64,000 bases of DNA, taken from contig NZ_PPTR01000005.1 of NCBI RefSeq assembly GCF_003339845.1, forward strand, positions 1 through 64,000, given 5' to 3'. Source of the DNA: Gordonibacter sp. 28C. Lineage in GTDB: Bacteria; Actinomycetota; Coriobacteriia; Coriobacteriales; Eggerthellaceae. How positions within the stretch are numbered: the stretch's first letter is position 1; each line of letters begins with the position of its first letter. Made by a program: the position numbers and the translations under genes. Of this stretch, positions 1-8,138 are shown in pieces. The notes under the pieces are model-generated. The model was not told the origin of the DNA, did no database searches, and was given only the letters and a program-made list of their open reading frames with translations.

Positions 1-88
1 CAAGGGCGAAGGGCCATCCGGGGCTGGTCGGCCAGCAACCCCGCAGGGTCAACTCCCATCGTAATCCGCACAGGGGATCAAAGGAAAG

Positions 89-118
89 AGTTAGACCCAG
101 CAAGAGCTGGGTCTAACT
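89..118. repeat. Perfect 13-bp hairpin
   Basis: Arms 89-101 and 106-118 (AGTTAGACCCAGC and its complement) are perfectly paired around an AAGA loop. No T-run follows on either strand, so it is not a textbook intrinsic terminator. It could be a terminator of a gene left of the window or part of a structured RNA. Confidence 0.6.
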
Positions 119-322
119 GTAATGGGGTGGATGAAAACCGCTGCCCTTGAGCGGTCTACCCTTTCGATGCGACGGAAGTACCGACTTATTCCGAAGGGGA
201 AAGCGGTTTTGGAACGGCGGCGCTTGAGGAAGTGAGGCGAACATTGGCGGTATGGTAAGCGGCGCAACGGGTTTCGATGCACTTCGCTACGTTAGGAGGC
301 AACGTGCGTGAAACTCCGTCTT

Positions 323-489
323 GAAAGCACGAAAATCACCTCTGTGAAGCGCTTTTGCAGCTTCAAGAGTTTTCGGGCGTTCTCCGGACGCGCCCCTTCC
401 TCGAGTCACGCGCGTTTTCCCAGATAGCGGGATGCCGGCGTGCTTATTGTTCACGCGAGGCGCTTCACAGCGGTGATTTTCGTGCTTTC
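323..489. repeat. Long inverted-repeat element A
   Basis: Arms 323-352 and 460-489 are 30 bases each with 29 of 30 complementary, separated by about 107 bases without a gene. The outer block GCACGAAAATCACC also forms the ends of the element at 10169-10321, while the interiors differ. That is what a MITE-like element or an imperfect cruciform would look like; no transposase is nearby. Confidence 0.6.
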
Positions 490-958
490 GGAGGTGGTTT
501 TGCCGCAGGATCAGAGCCGCCGCGCACCTGCTCGGCTGTGTCGACGGCGGTTCGACGCAGAATCCGCCACCCCCGTCGAGGCACCGGCGCGTTCGCCGCA
601 TGGTTGCCCGACGCGCCTCGATGCCGCGAGGATCGAAACGGATCCGTGCCGATCCCATGAGGCTGCGGAGGGTTGGTTTCGTTCCGTCGGTTTGCGGGTC
701 GGCAGGTTCCGTCGCGTTTCCTTCCTTGAGGCGCAGGGCGCCGCGCCGTCTCGCACATGCGATAAAGCATCGCAAAACCCCTGTTCAAGTATCGTCAGTT
801 TTTGAGTAATGATGTTTTAGCAGCGATTTTGCGATGCGGCCTTTTCGCTGGCGGCGCACACTGCGACCCATCAAGCCCGCCCCGTCGTCAGCCTTGGGCG
901 CGACGGGGCGGAATGCAGCAGCAAGCGCCTCCGAATCCGAAGAGAAAGGCACATAAAG

Positions 959-1708
959 GTGAACATCATCGTCTCGTGCAAGATCGTCCCCGACGACCAG
1001 GACATCCAGGTGGCGTCCGACCGCACCCTGGACTACTCCAAGGCCAAGGGCACCGTGTCGACGTACGACCTGAACGCCATCGAGGCCGCGGCCCGGCTGG
1101 CCGCGTCGGTCGAGGGCTCGAAGGTCACGGCCGTCACGGCCGGCCCCGCGTCGATCGACGACTCCAAGCTCAAGAAGAACGTCCTCGCCCGCGGCGTCGA
1201 CGAGCTCGTCATGTGCGCCGACGACGCCTGCGAGGGCATGGACGCCCGCGCCACGGCCGAGGCCCTGGCCGCGCTCGTGGGCGAGTACGACGTCATCGTC
1301 TGCGGCGACGGCTCCGCCGACAACTACGCGCAGCAGGTCGACGTGCAGCTGGCCGCCCGCCTGGGCGTGCCCTCTGTCAACGGCGTGACGAAGATCACGC
1401 CTGAGGGCGGCTCGCTTCTGGTGGAGCGCACGCTGGAGAGCGTCGTCGAGACGGTGCGCGTGCCGCTGCCGGCCGTGGTGTCCGTGACGCCGGACGTGGC
1501 CGTGCCGCGCATCCCCGGCATGAAGGACATCCTGGCCGCGGGCAAGAAGCCCATGGACGTGGGCGGCGCCGATTGCGCCGTGGAGAGCGCGGTCGAGGTC
1601 GTGTCCACGCTGGCCCCCGAGCAGGCCGACCGCAAGCTCGAGATCCTCGACGCCTCCGCAGACGGCGCCATCGAACAGTTCGCAGCCGCCATCAAGGCAG
1701 CTCTCTAA
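959..1708 (+). CDS. fixA: Electron transfer flavoprotein beta subunit, FixA type
   Basis: 249-residue protein of the ETF-beta/FixA family, the usual family length. FixA pairs with FixB to form a flavoprotein that moves electrons to FixC/FixX and so to quinone or ferredoxin. The characteristic segment around residues 160-185 (VPLPAVVSVTPD, then PRIPGMKDIL) matches the nucleotide-binding part of FixA proteins. The GTG start at 959 is chosen because the N-terminus MNIIVSCKIVPD is typical and a purine-rich AGAAAGG lies about ten bases upstream. First gene of a four-gene set with fixB 20 bp downstream. Confidence 0.93.
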   Translation: MNIIVSCKIVPDDQDIQVASDRTLDYSKAKGTVSTYDLNAIEAAARLAASVEGSKVTAVTAGPASIDDSKLKKNVLARGVDELVMCADDACEGMDARATAEALAALVGEYDVIVCGDGSADNYAQQVDVQLAARLGVPSVNGVTKITPEGGSLLVERTLESVVETVRVPLPAVVSVTPDVAVPRIPGMKDILAAGKKPMDVGGADCAVESAVEVVSTLAPEQADRKLEILDASADGAIEQFAAAIKAAL

Positions 1709-1728
1709 GGGAAAGGTGGAACACCGCA

Positions 1729-2619
1729 ATGAAAGCACTCGTTCTCGCTGAACGCTCCGACGTCGCCCGCGAGCTCGCCGCAGGCGCGCGCACCATGGCC
1801 GACGAGGTCGTGCTCGTGGCCGTCGACGGCCTGGAGGTGGCCGACGGAACGGCCGACAAGATCGTCCGCATCGCCCTGCCCGCCGGCGCCGTGTACGACG
1901 ATGCCGCCGACACCGTGATCTCCGTGTTCGACGCCGAGGCCCCGGCCGTGGTGCTCGTGGAGCCCACGCGCCACCTGAAGTCCATCGCCGGCCGCGTGGC
2001 TGCGCACGCAGGCACCGCCGTGATCACCGACGTCATGGAGTTCGCCGCCGACGGCGCGAAGAGCCTGTACTTCGGCGGCGTGGCCGAGCGCGTGCAGAAG
2101 CCGGTCACCGACGTGGCCGTGTACACCGTGGCCGCCGGCGCGTTCGAGGGCGCCGAGCCCTCCGGCTCGAACGCCGTCGAGGACGCCGCCTGGGTGGCTC
2201 CGGCCGTCGCGCTCGAGCTCGTCGACTCCAAGCCCCGCGAGCTGAGCGGCGTGGACCTCAACAAGGCCGACGTCGTCGTGGCCGCCGGCCGCGGCTTCGC
2301 CGAGGAGGCCGAGCTCGACCTCGCCCGCGCGCTCTGCGACAAGATCGGCGCCGGCCTTGCCTGCTCGCGTCCCCTCACCGAGGGCGTGGACTGGCTGCCC
2401 ACCGAGCTCTACGTGGGCGTGTCGGGCCTCATGCTCTCGCCGAAGGCCTACGTGGCCTGCGGCATCTCCGGCCAGATGCAGCATATGGTGGGCTGCAACC
2501 GCGCGGGCACGATGTTCGCCGTCAACAAGGACAAGAACGCCCCCATCTTCAAGCAGTGCGACTACGGTCTGGTGGGCGACGTCAAGGACGTCCTGCCGGC
2601 CCTGGCGGCGGCGCTGTAG
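1729..2619 (+). CDS. fixB: Electron transfer flavoprotein alpha subunit, FixB type
   Basis: 296-residue ETF-alpha/FixB protein. The C-terminal FAD-binding part shows the family signature: SGLMLSPKAYVACGISGQMQH, then a VNKDKNAPIF-like block, then DYGLVGD. It should bind FAD and form a heterodimer with the FixA product just upstream. ATG at 1729 follows an AAGGTGGAAC ribosome site. The gap to fixC (242 bp) is unusually long for this operon and contains a large inverted repeat, so expression of the second half could be controlled separately. Confidence 0.93.
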   Translation: MKALVLAERSDVARELAAGARTMADEVVLVAVDGLEVADGTADKIVRIALPAGAVYDDAADTVISVFDAEAPAVVLVEPTRHLKSIAGRVAAHAGTAVITDVMEFAADGAKSLYFGGVAERVQKPVTDVAVYTVAAGAFEGAEPSGSNAVEDAAWVAPAVALELVDSKPRELSGVDLNKADVVVAAGRGFAEEAELDLARALCDKIGAGLACSRPLTEGVDWLPTELYVGVSGLMLSPKAYVACGISGQMQHMVGCNRAGTMFAVNKDKNAPIFKQCDYGLVGDVKDVLPALAAAL

Positions 2620-2678
2620 GAAGAACCTCACGGTCCGAGTCTTCGGTGCGCTGTTTCCAAGCGCACCGGGACCGGGCC

Positions 2679-2800
2679 AGGCTGCCATCCCGAGCGAGGC
2701 AGGCCGCGCGCCGCCCCTCCTCTTCTCCGACGGGACCCTCGCCAGCCCGTCGGCACCCTGCCGAAACCGGCACGCACCTGCCCGTTCGGGATGGCAGCCT
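2679..2800. repeat. Inverted-repeat element B inside the fix operon
   Basis: Perfect 15-bp arms at 2679-2693 and 2786-2800 (AGGCTGCCATCCCGA and complement). Nested smaller stems lie inside (for example CCGACGGG/CCCGTCGG), and GGTGCGC/GCGCACC sits just upstream. There is no gene in the interval between fixB and fixC. As RNA this would be a large branched structure that could protect or attenuate the fix transcript. Confidence 0.6.
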
Positions 2801-2861
2801 GCGAAACAGGTCACGGCATCGACGCGATGCCGGAAGCAAGCTCATCGAGAAAGGAACCACG

Positions 2862-4163
2862 GTGTCTGAAACCGATTTCGACGTCATCGTCGTGGGCTCG
2901 GGTTGCGCCGGGGCCGTGGCGGCCTACACGGCCGCGTCGGCCGGCAAGTCCGTCCTCGTCGTGGAGCGCGGCAACTTCGCCGGCGCGAAGAACATGACCG
3001 GCGGGCGCATCTACTCGCACGCGCTCAAGGAGGTGTTCCCGGACTTCGAGCAGGAGGCGCCGCTCGAGCGCAGGATCACCCACGAGCGCATCGCGCTCAT
3101 GGACCCCGCCTCCCAGATGGCGATCGACTTCACGAGCCCGGAGCTCGCCTGCGAGGGCAAGGACTCCTACAGCGTGCTGCGCGCCCCCTTCGACCAGTGG
3201 CTGGCCTCCAAGGCCGAGGACGCCGGCGCGGAGTACATCTGCGGCATCGCCGTGGAGGAGCTCATCAAGGACGACGCGGGCCGCGTCGTCGGCGTGCGCG
3301 CGGGCGAGGACGAGATCACGGCGCAGGTGGTCGTGCTGGCCGAGGGCGTGAACCCTATCCTGTCCGAGAAGTGCCTGGGCAACCCGCGCCCCAAGGCCAG
3401 CGAGATGGCCGTCGGGATCAAGCAGGTCTTCGAGCTGCCGGCGGGCCAGATCGAGGACCGCTTCCTCTGCGCAGAGGGCGAGGGCGCGGCCATGCTCTTC
3501 GTGGGCGACTGCACGCACGGCAACGTGGGCGGCGGCTTCCTGTACACGAACAAGGAGTCCGTCAGCCTGGGACTCGTGGCCACCATCTCCACGGCGGCCG
3601 ACGCCTCGAACCCCCATCCCGTCTACCAGATGCTCGAGGACTTCAAGAACCATCCGGCCGTGGCGCCGATCATCCGCGGCGCCAAGCTCGTGGAGCATTC
3701 CGGCCACATGGTGCCCGAGGGCGGCTACGACATGGTTCCCAAGTACGTGTTCGACGGCTGCGTCGTGGCGGGCGAGACGGCAGGGCTGTGCATGAACATG
3801 GGCTACCAGGTGCGCGGCATGGACTTCGCGGTGGCGTCCGGGCAGATGGCCGGCCAGGCGGCCGTCGAGGCCATCGACAGGGGCGACGTCAGCGAGGCGG
3901 GCCTTTCCTCCTACAAGGCCAAGATGGAGGAGTCCTTCGTCATCCAGGACCTGAAGACCTTCTCCAAGTGGCCCCGCGTCATGGAGGGGTGGGATTCCAT
4001 GTTCACCGACTACCCGGTCATGGCGAGGGAGATCTTCAACGCCATGTTCAGCGTGGACGGCGCGCCGCAGAAGCCGCTCATGAAGCGCATGATGCCCATC
4101 GTGAAGAAGCGCGGGCTGCTGAAGCTCGCCCGTGAGATGAGAGGAGCGGTGAAGTCCCTATGA
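2862..4163 (+). CDS. fixC: FixC-like FAD-dependent ETF:quinone oxidoreductase
   Basis: 433 residues, the usual length for FixC, an FAD flavoprotein of the ETF-quinone oxidoreductase group. The N-terminal dinucleotide-binding motif VVGSGCAGAVAA is at residues 10-21. A second conserved segment near the C-terminal third (VAGETAGLCMNMGY) matches the FAD-contact region. It would accept electrons from FixAB and pass them on with FixX at the membrane. The GTG start (2862) follows GAAAGGAACC; the upstream extension of the frame is not used because it lacks family similarity. The stop overlaps the fixX start by four bases (ATGA). Confidence 0.92.
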   Translation: MSETDFDVIVVGSGCAGAVAAYTAASAGKSVLVVERGNFAGAKNMTGGRIYSHALKEVFPDFEQEAPLERRITHERIALMDPASQMAIDFTSPELACEGKDSYSVLRAPFDQWLASKAEDAGAEYICGIAVEELIKDDAGRVVGVRAGEDEITAQVVVLAEGVNPILSEKCLGNPRPKASEMAVGIKQVFELPAGQIEDRFLCAEGEGAAMLFVGDCTHGNVGGGFLYTNKESVSLGLVATISTAADASNPHPVYQMLEDFKNHPAVAPIIRGAKLVEHSGHMVPEGGYDMVPKYVFDGCVVAGETAGLCMNMGYQVRGMDFAVASGQMAGQAAVEAIDRGDVSEAGLSSYKAKMEESFVIQDLKTFSKWPRVMEGWDSMFTDYPVMAREIFNAMFSVDGAPQKPLMKRMMPIVKKRGLLKLAREMRGAVKSL

Positions 4164-4459
4164 GCAAGATAGCCGAGATCACCGTCAACGTGGACGAGTA
4201 CCTGGCGCTGGACAAGTACGAGGTGGACGAGGAGAGCGCGCACGTCGAGCTCGTGGACGACCCCGACGACGAGGAGTTCCTGAAGCTCGTGCGCGTGTGC
4301 CCGGCCGCGCTCTACAAGGTCGACGCCGACGGCAAGAAGTCCTTCGACTACGCGGGCTGCCTGGAGTGCGGCACCTGCCGCATCGCCTGCGGCTCCACCA
4401 TCGTCAGGAAGTGGGAGAACCCCCAGCCCACCATGGGCGTGGAGTACCGCTTCGGCTAG
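4160..4459 (+). CDS. fixX: FixX ferredoxin-like protein
   Basis: 99-residue ferredoxin-like partner of FixC. Cysteines are at 47, 67, 70, 73 and 77; the cluster CLECGTCRIAC gives C-x2-C-x2-C-x3-C plus an upstream VCP. This fits the single Fe-S cluster of FixX. Translation is coupled to fixC by the ATGA overlap. A strong terminator follows, closing the operon. No acyl-CoA dehydrogenase gene is adjacent, so the electron donor for this complex must be encoded elsewhere. Confidence 0.92.
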   Translation: MSKIAEITVNVDEYLALDKYEVDEESAHVELVDDPDDEEFLKLVRVCPAALYKVDADGKKSFDYAGCLECGTCRIACGSTIVRKWENPQPTMGVEYRFG

Positions 4460-4487
4460 GATCCGAGCGCACCCTTCTTTTCTTTTC

Positions 4488-4524
4488 GGCCGGCCCCGTG
4501 CGCACAGGGCCGGCCGCTCGTTTT
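4488..4524 (+). terminator. Intrinsic terminator after fixX
   Basis: Nine-bp GC stem (4488-4496 with 4507-4515, GGCCGGCCC/GGGCCGGCC) followed by GCTCGTTTT. Placed 28 bp after the fixX stop. Confidence 0.85.
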
Positions 4525-4719
4525 CCGGCAGCGGTTGCCTCGAGGGCGCAGTACGCCCTTACGAGGCAACCGCATCGACAAGCGCCCGCTTTCCATCCGT
4601 GCGGCGGCTTGCTTACGCGACGGTGTCGAACGGGAGGCAAACGCGGCCCCTCCCGCCTTTTCCCGGCAGCAGGGCTTTACAGTGGGGCTTCGAAGCAAAC
4701 CATCGAAAGGAGCCTCAGC

Positions 4720-5208
4720 ATGAGCACCCTCATCGTGCTCGGATACCCGAGCGAGGCGGAAGCGAAGTCCGCCTACCAGAAGATCCTCGACCTCGACAAG
4801 AACCTCATCGTAAGCCTGCAATCCGTCGCCGTCGTGGCCCGGCGAGCCGACGGCAAGTACGACGTCGTCACGCCCGGCTCCAAGGTGGGCACCTCCACGG
4901 TGTGGGGCCTGTTCTGGGGCGTGTTGTTCGGCCTGCTGTTCTTCGTGCCCGTGTTCGGAGCGGCCCTGGGCGCCGGCATCGGCGCGCTGACGGGCGCCAT
5001 CGTCAAGCACGGCGTTGACAAGGACTTCCAGGACCGCGTGCGCAACCTGCTCTCCTCCGACGACAGCGCGGCCGTGTTCATGGTGGTCGACGAGATGACC
5101 ACCGACAAGTTCATCGAAGCCATCCGCCCGTTCGGCGGCGAGGTGCTGCAGACGTCGCTTTCCGTCAAGGACGAGGAAGAGCTGAAGCACGCCCTCTTCA
5201 AGAACTAG
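4720..5208 (+). CDS. DUF1269 family membrane-associated protein
   Basis: 162-residue protein resembling the DUF1269 family. The N-terminal part (1-60) is alpha/beta, followed by a glycine- and hydrophobic-rich segment at about residues 65-97 able to cross the membrane once or twice as a hairpin, then a soluble C-terminal half. No enzymatic motif is seen and the family function is not known to me. ATG at 4720 has a strong GAAAGGAG site. It is a single gene, separated from fixX by a terminator. Confidence 0.8.
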   Translation: MSTLIVLGYPSEAEAKSAYQKILDLDKNLIVSLQSVAVVARRADGKYDVVTPGSKVGTSTVWGLFWGVLFGLLFFVPVFGAALGAGIGALTGAIVKHGVDKDFQDRVRNLLSSDDSAAVFMVVDEMTTDKFIEAIRPFGGEVLQTSLSVKDEEELKHALFKN

Positions 5209-5260
5209 GTACTCGGCGACGACGAGGCCTCTCGCTTATCCGCGCTGCGCTTCGCCAGCA

Positions 5261-5310
5261 AATGTCCCAATTGGGTGTCCCAATTGGGGACTGTCCCCAA
5301 TTGGGACATT
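5261..5310. repeat. REP-like palindrome (GTCCCAATTGGGAC type)
   Basis: AATGTCCCAATTGGG at 5261-5275 pairs with 5296-5310, with an extra copy of the core at 5276-5290 between them. The same design is found at 46283-46325. Such GTCCC-based palindromes resemble REP elements mobilised by Y1 (RAYT) transposases; no such transposase is in the window. It sits between convergent genes and may also terminate both. Confidence 0.7.
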
Positions 5311-5389
5311 CTATAGCCCCGAACTCCAAGCGCCCTCCCGCTCCTCGCGAACCCGGGGCAGGGGAGGGCGCTTTCGCGCGCACCAGCAT

Positions 5390-6604
5390 TCAAGCAGGCC
5401 GCTTCCCCTGCTTCCGCAATCCCCACAGGTACAGCGCCACCATGACCACGGCGGTGCCGGCGGTCAGCACCGCTATCCCCACGATGAAGTTCGGCCAGGC
5501 AAGCGTGGCTATGACGGTGGCCACCGACGTGAGGATGCTGTACGAGAAGTTCGAGAACGACGAGGCGGCCCCCACGCGGTCGGGCGGCTGGTCCAGCAGC
5601 ACCACGAACGCCATGGGCCTCACGATGCCCTCGGCCAGCGCGTAGGGCACGAACGCCAAGAGGAACGGCCACGGTCCCGCCGTGCCGAACAGCGCCATGC
5701 ATGCGAACGACGCCGCCGTCAGCACCACGCACAGTTTCAGGATGGCGCGCACGCTCATTCGCTTCGACAGCGCCACGTACACGTAGGGCGCCGCGATGGT
5801 CACGACGCACGCTGCGGCGTACACCAGGCTGTACGTGAGGTACGACACGGCGAAGAAGTCCATGAGCACGTAGCTCACCACGGCGATGAACGCGAAGTAC
5901 GGCATGCCCGCCACGCCCATGAACAGGGCGAGCGCCATAAACGGCCGGTCGCGCACCAACACGCGCACCCCGCGCATCATGGCGGCGAGCGACGCGCCCA
6001 CGCCGCCTTCGGGGCGCTCCTCGCGCGGGTGCGTCTCGGAGATCAGCAACGACAGCGCGAAGGCCAGCACGCCGCACACGGTGAGGAACGCGAACACGCC
6101 ACGCCAGTCCGTCAAGGTCAGGATGAACGTGCCCAAAAACGGGGCGGCGGCAGGGCCGATGATGATGAGCGACTGCAGCGTGGTCATGGCCAGCTTCAGG
6201 TCGTTGCCGGCGTAGGCGTCCTTGATGAGCGCCGTCTCGATGGTGATGACCGCGCCGTAGCCCAGCGCCTGCCCGATGCGGAACGCCACGAGCGCCTCCA
6301 CGGACGGCGCCAGCGTGCAGGCCAGCGACGACGCGGCGAACAGCCCGCACGCCGCCACCATCACGGGCTTGCGCCCGAAGCGGTCGCTCAGGGGTCCGGC
6401 CAGCACCACGCCCACGGCCGAGAACGCGAAGAACGCGAACACCGTGAGGTTGAGGTAGGCCTCCGACACGGCGAACGCGCGCTGCATGCTGGGCAGGGCC
6501 GGCACGTACAAGTCTATGGACAGGATGAGCATCAGGTTGATGGCCAGCGCGCACGCGAAGAACGAGCGCGGCCCCAAACGCTTCTGCGGATGCACCAGCT
6601 GCAT
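5390..6604 (-). CDS. Bcr/CflA-type MFS drug efflux transporter
   Basis: 404-residue integral membrane protein with about twelve hydrophobic segments, typical of the drug:proton antiporter branch of the major facilitator superfamily (Bcr/CflA group). The loop motif LSDRFGRKPVM after the second segment is the MFS signature, and the opening segment ILSIDLYVPALPSM is typical of Bcr-type proteins. Start ATG at 6604 is chosen from GGGGAGAG upstream; the longer frame upstream is basic and lacks family similarity. Likely a single-gene unit; substrate cannot be told from sequence. Confidence 0.88.
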   Translation of the reverse strand: MQLVHPQKRLGPRSFFACALAINLMLILSIDLYVPALPSMQRAFAVSEAYLNLTVFAFFAFSAVGVVLAGPLSDRFGRKPVMVAACGLFAASSLACTLAPSVEALVAFRIGQALGYGAVITIETALIKDAYAGNDLKLAMTTLQSLIIIGPAAAPFLGTFILTLTDWRGVFAFLTVCGVLAFALSLLISETHPREERPEGGVGASLAAMMRGVRVLVRDRPFMALALFMGVAGMPYFAFIAVVSYVLMDFFAVSYLTYSLVYAAACVVTIAAPYVYVALSKRMSVRAILKLCVVLTAASFACMALFGTAGPWPFLLAFVPYALAEGIVRPMAFVVLLDQPPDRVGAASSFSNFSYSILTSVATVIATLAWPNFIVGIAVLTAGTAVVMVALYLWGLRKQGKRPA

Positions 6605-6735
6605 TGACTCTCTCCCCTCGAAGTTCGGACGACCCGCGCAACCGCAGGCCGTCCGAAAGTATAGCACCGCCTGTCGACGCGGACGTCTCCATGCTTCCGC
6701 CTCCCCGAAGAACGCCGCTGCGCAAAGCGTCTCCG

Positions 6736-6775
6736 TTGTCATTTTCTTTCGAAATTGTAGTACAATGTACTACAA
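6736..6775 (+). promoter_or_regulatory. Promoter and palindromic operator of the toxin-antitoxin operon
   Basis: A perfect 21-bp palindrome TTGTAGTACA-A-TGTACTACAA (6755-6775) covers a -10-like TACAAT (6761-6766); a TTGTCA -35-like element is at 6736-6741 with 19-bp spacing. The site is 27 bp upstream of the antitoxin start. Ribbon-helix-helix antitoxins bind such palindromes to repress their own operon. Confidence 0.75.
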
Positions 6776-6802
6776 AGAAATGCGGTTTCAGGAGGTGTCG
6801 CG

Positions 6803-7093
6803 ATGGCGAAGGAAGCCGTTTTGCAAGTGCGCATCGACGGTTCGTTGAAGGAGCGGGCCGACGCGCTGTGCCGGCGGCGGGGAACGACGCTCTCGGAAGC
6901 GGTTCGCCTGTTCGTTCAGGAAAGCGTGGACCGAGGCGCGCTGCCCTTCCCAGCCAATACTCGGCCGGCGGCACCCGAAGGCGAGCTTCACGCCGCCGGC
7001 ATCCTCGCTCACGGGGCTCGACCGGAGCTGCGCGATCAGGAGGCGGATGCCTGGCGTAGGGCGATGGAGGCGAAGCATGGTTTGCGTCCTTGA
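6803..7093 (+). CDS. RelB/DinJ-type antitoxin
   Basis: 96-residue protein whose N-terminal 45 residues (VLQVRIDGSLKERADAL then TLSEAVRLFVQESV) form a ribbon-helix-helix DNA-binding fold of the RelB/DinJ antitoxin family. The C-terminal half is probably disordered until bound to the toxin. AGGAGGTG precedes ATG 6803. It overlaps the downstream toxin by 17 bp and lies behind a perfect palindromic operator, the usual set-up of an autoregulated type II toxin-antitoxin system. Confidence 0.88.
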   Translation: MAKEAVLQVRIDGSLKERADALCRRRGTTLSEAVRLFVQESVDRGALPFPANTRPAAPEGELHAAGILAHGARPELRDQEADAWRRAMEAKHGLRP

Positions 7094-7436
7094 CGCCAAC
7101 GCCGTCCTGCGGTACCTGCTTTGGGATGTGGAAGAGCAGGCGGAGCGGGCGAAGGAGGCGGTGATCGAGGGCGCGTGCCTCTACCTGCCCGTATTGGCCG
7201 AGGTGGTGTACGTGCTCTTCGGTGTGTACGGTTTTTCACGCTCGGAGATCGACATCGCGCTCGAGAACCTGTTGGACGACGTGTTCGTGTTCGACGAGGA
7301 GATCATGCGCAGCGCCCTGCGCATGTACGCCATAAGCTCGCTCGACTTCGTCGATTGCTGGCTCATAGCTCGCAACGTGCTCGCCGGCGACCGCGTGGTC
7401 ACGTTCGACAAGGCCATGCTCAAGCATCTGCGCTAG
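7077..7436 (+). CDS. PIN-domain toxin (VapC-like ribonuclease)
   Basis: 119-residue PIN-domain protein. Acidic residues of the PIN active site are visible: D6 in VLDANAV, E near residue 42 (VLAEVVYVL), D in SSLDFVDCWL, and D in RVVTFDKAM. PIN toxins cut RNA with a divalent metal. The start at ATG 7077 (GGAGGCGAAGC upstream) is preferred over an earlier in-frame ATG because the protein then begins directly at the first PIN strand. Paired here with a RelB/DinJ-type antitoxin rather than a classical VapB. Confidence 0.87.
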   Translation: MVCVLDANAVLRYLLWDVEEQAERAKEAVIEGACLYLPVLAEVVYVLFGVYGFSRSEIDIALENLLDDVFVFDEEIMRSALRMYAISSLDFVDCWLIARNVLAGDRVVTFDKAMLKHLR

Positions 7437-7562
7437 TCGCGCGGCCGCCCTTCGCCGCCGCTGCGCCCTCAAACGCCTTTTCAAGGGGTGCTTTGCGCCC
7501 GCTCTCGGGGGATAATGGCCGGCATACGATTCGAAGCTTCGAACAACGAGGGGGACCATGCC

Positions 7563-8138
7563 ATGGACGAAGAGAACAAGCTCGGGAAGAAGATAGCCAC
7601 GCTGCGCGAGGCCCATCACCTGTCGCAGCAAGACCTGGCCGACCGCTGCGGAAGCGACGTGTCCGTCGTCGAGGGGCTGGAGGCCGGCGACGTGCCGGCG
7701 TCCCTGGCACCGCTCATCAAGATAACTCGCGCGTTGGGCGTGCGCCTGGGCACGCTCATGGACGACGACGAGAACCTGGGTCCCGCCTACATCGACCGCG
7801 AGCAGATGGCCGAGGTCGAGCGCGTGAAAAGCTTGGAAACCACCTCGGGCGGCGACCTCTCCTACTTCAGCCTGGCCGCCGGGCGGCCTTCGCGCCACAT
7901 GGACCCGTTCGTCATCACGGTGGATCCCACCGGCGAGACCGACCACGAGCTGGTGGGCCACGAGGGCGAGGAATGGCTCTACGGCATGGAAGGCTGCATC
8001 GAGATCGAGTACGGCAAGGACGTCTACGTGCTGCATCCCGGCGAGAGCATCTACTACGATTCCATCGTGCCCCACCAGGTGCGCGCCCACGACGGCCAGA
8101 AGGCGAAGTTCCTGGCCGTCGTGTATACCCCGATCTGA
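7563..8138 (+). CDS. XRE-cupin transcriptional regulator
   Basis: 191 residues: an N-terminal helix-turn-helix of the XRE/Cro type (about 8-62; LSQQDLADRCGSDVSVVEGL) and a C-terminal cupin (about 110-187; HELVGHEGEEWLYGMEGCIE, then LHPGESIYYDS and HQVRAH). The cupin probably senses a small ligand. ATG at 7563 follows GAGGGGGAC. The acyl-CoA ligase gene starts 231 bp downstream; regulators of this architecture often sit beside such ligases, so it is a plausible local regulator. The stop codon lies in the loop of a perfect 15-bp hairpin. Confidence 0.88.
   Translation: MDEENKLGKKIATLREAHHLSQQDLADRCGSDVSVVEGLEAGDVPASLAPLIKITRALGVRLGTLMDDDENLGPAYIDREQMAEVERVKSLETTSGGDLSYFSLAAGRPSRHMDPFVITVDPTGETDHELVGHEGEEWLYGMEGCIEIEYGKDVYVLHPGESIYYDSIVPHQVRAHDGQKAKFLAVVYTPI

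Larger units (their letters stand above)
1..958. other. Long region without a convincing gene
   Basis: No reading frame here has a good start, ribosome site and the codon bias of the neighbouring genes. The first 116-150 bases are open in two frames to the left edge, so the tail of an upstream gene cannot be excluded, but neither frame gives a recognisable protein end. The region holds a perfect hairpin (89-118), a long inverted repeat (323-489), and then AT-richer DNA around 800-840 just ahead of fixA that could hold its promoter. I could not pick a clear -35/-10 pair. Confidence 0.6.

Noticed and set aside
1-150. Possible C-terminal tail of an upstream gene
   Set aside because: Two frames are open from the edge but neither shows the codon bias or a recognisable end; noted as uncertain only.
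287-775. Open frames in the left intergenic region
   Set aside because: They run across inverted-repeat arms, lack ribosome sites and show no recognisable protein.
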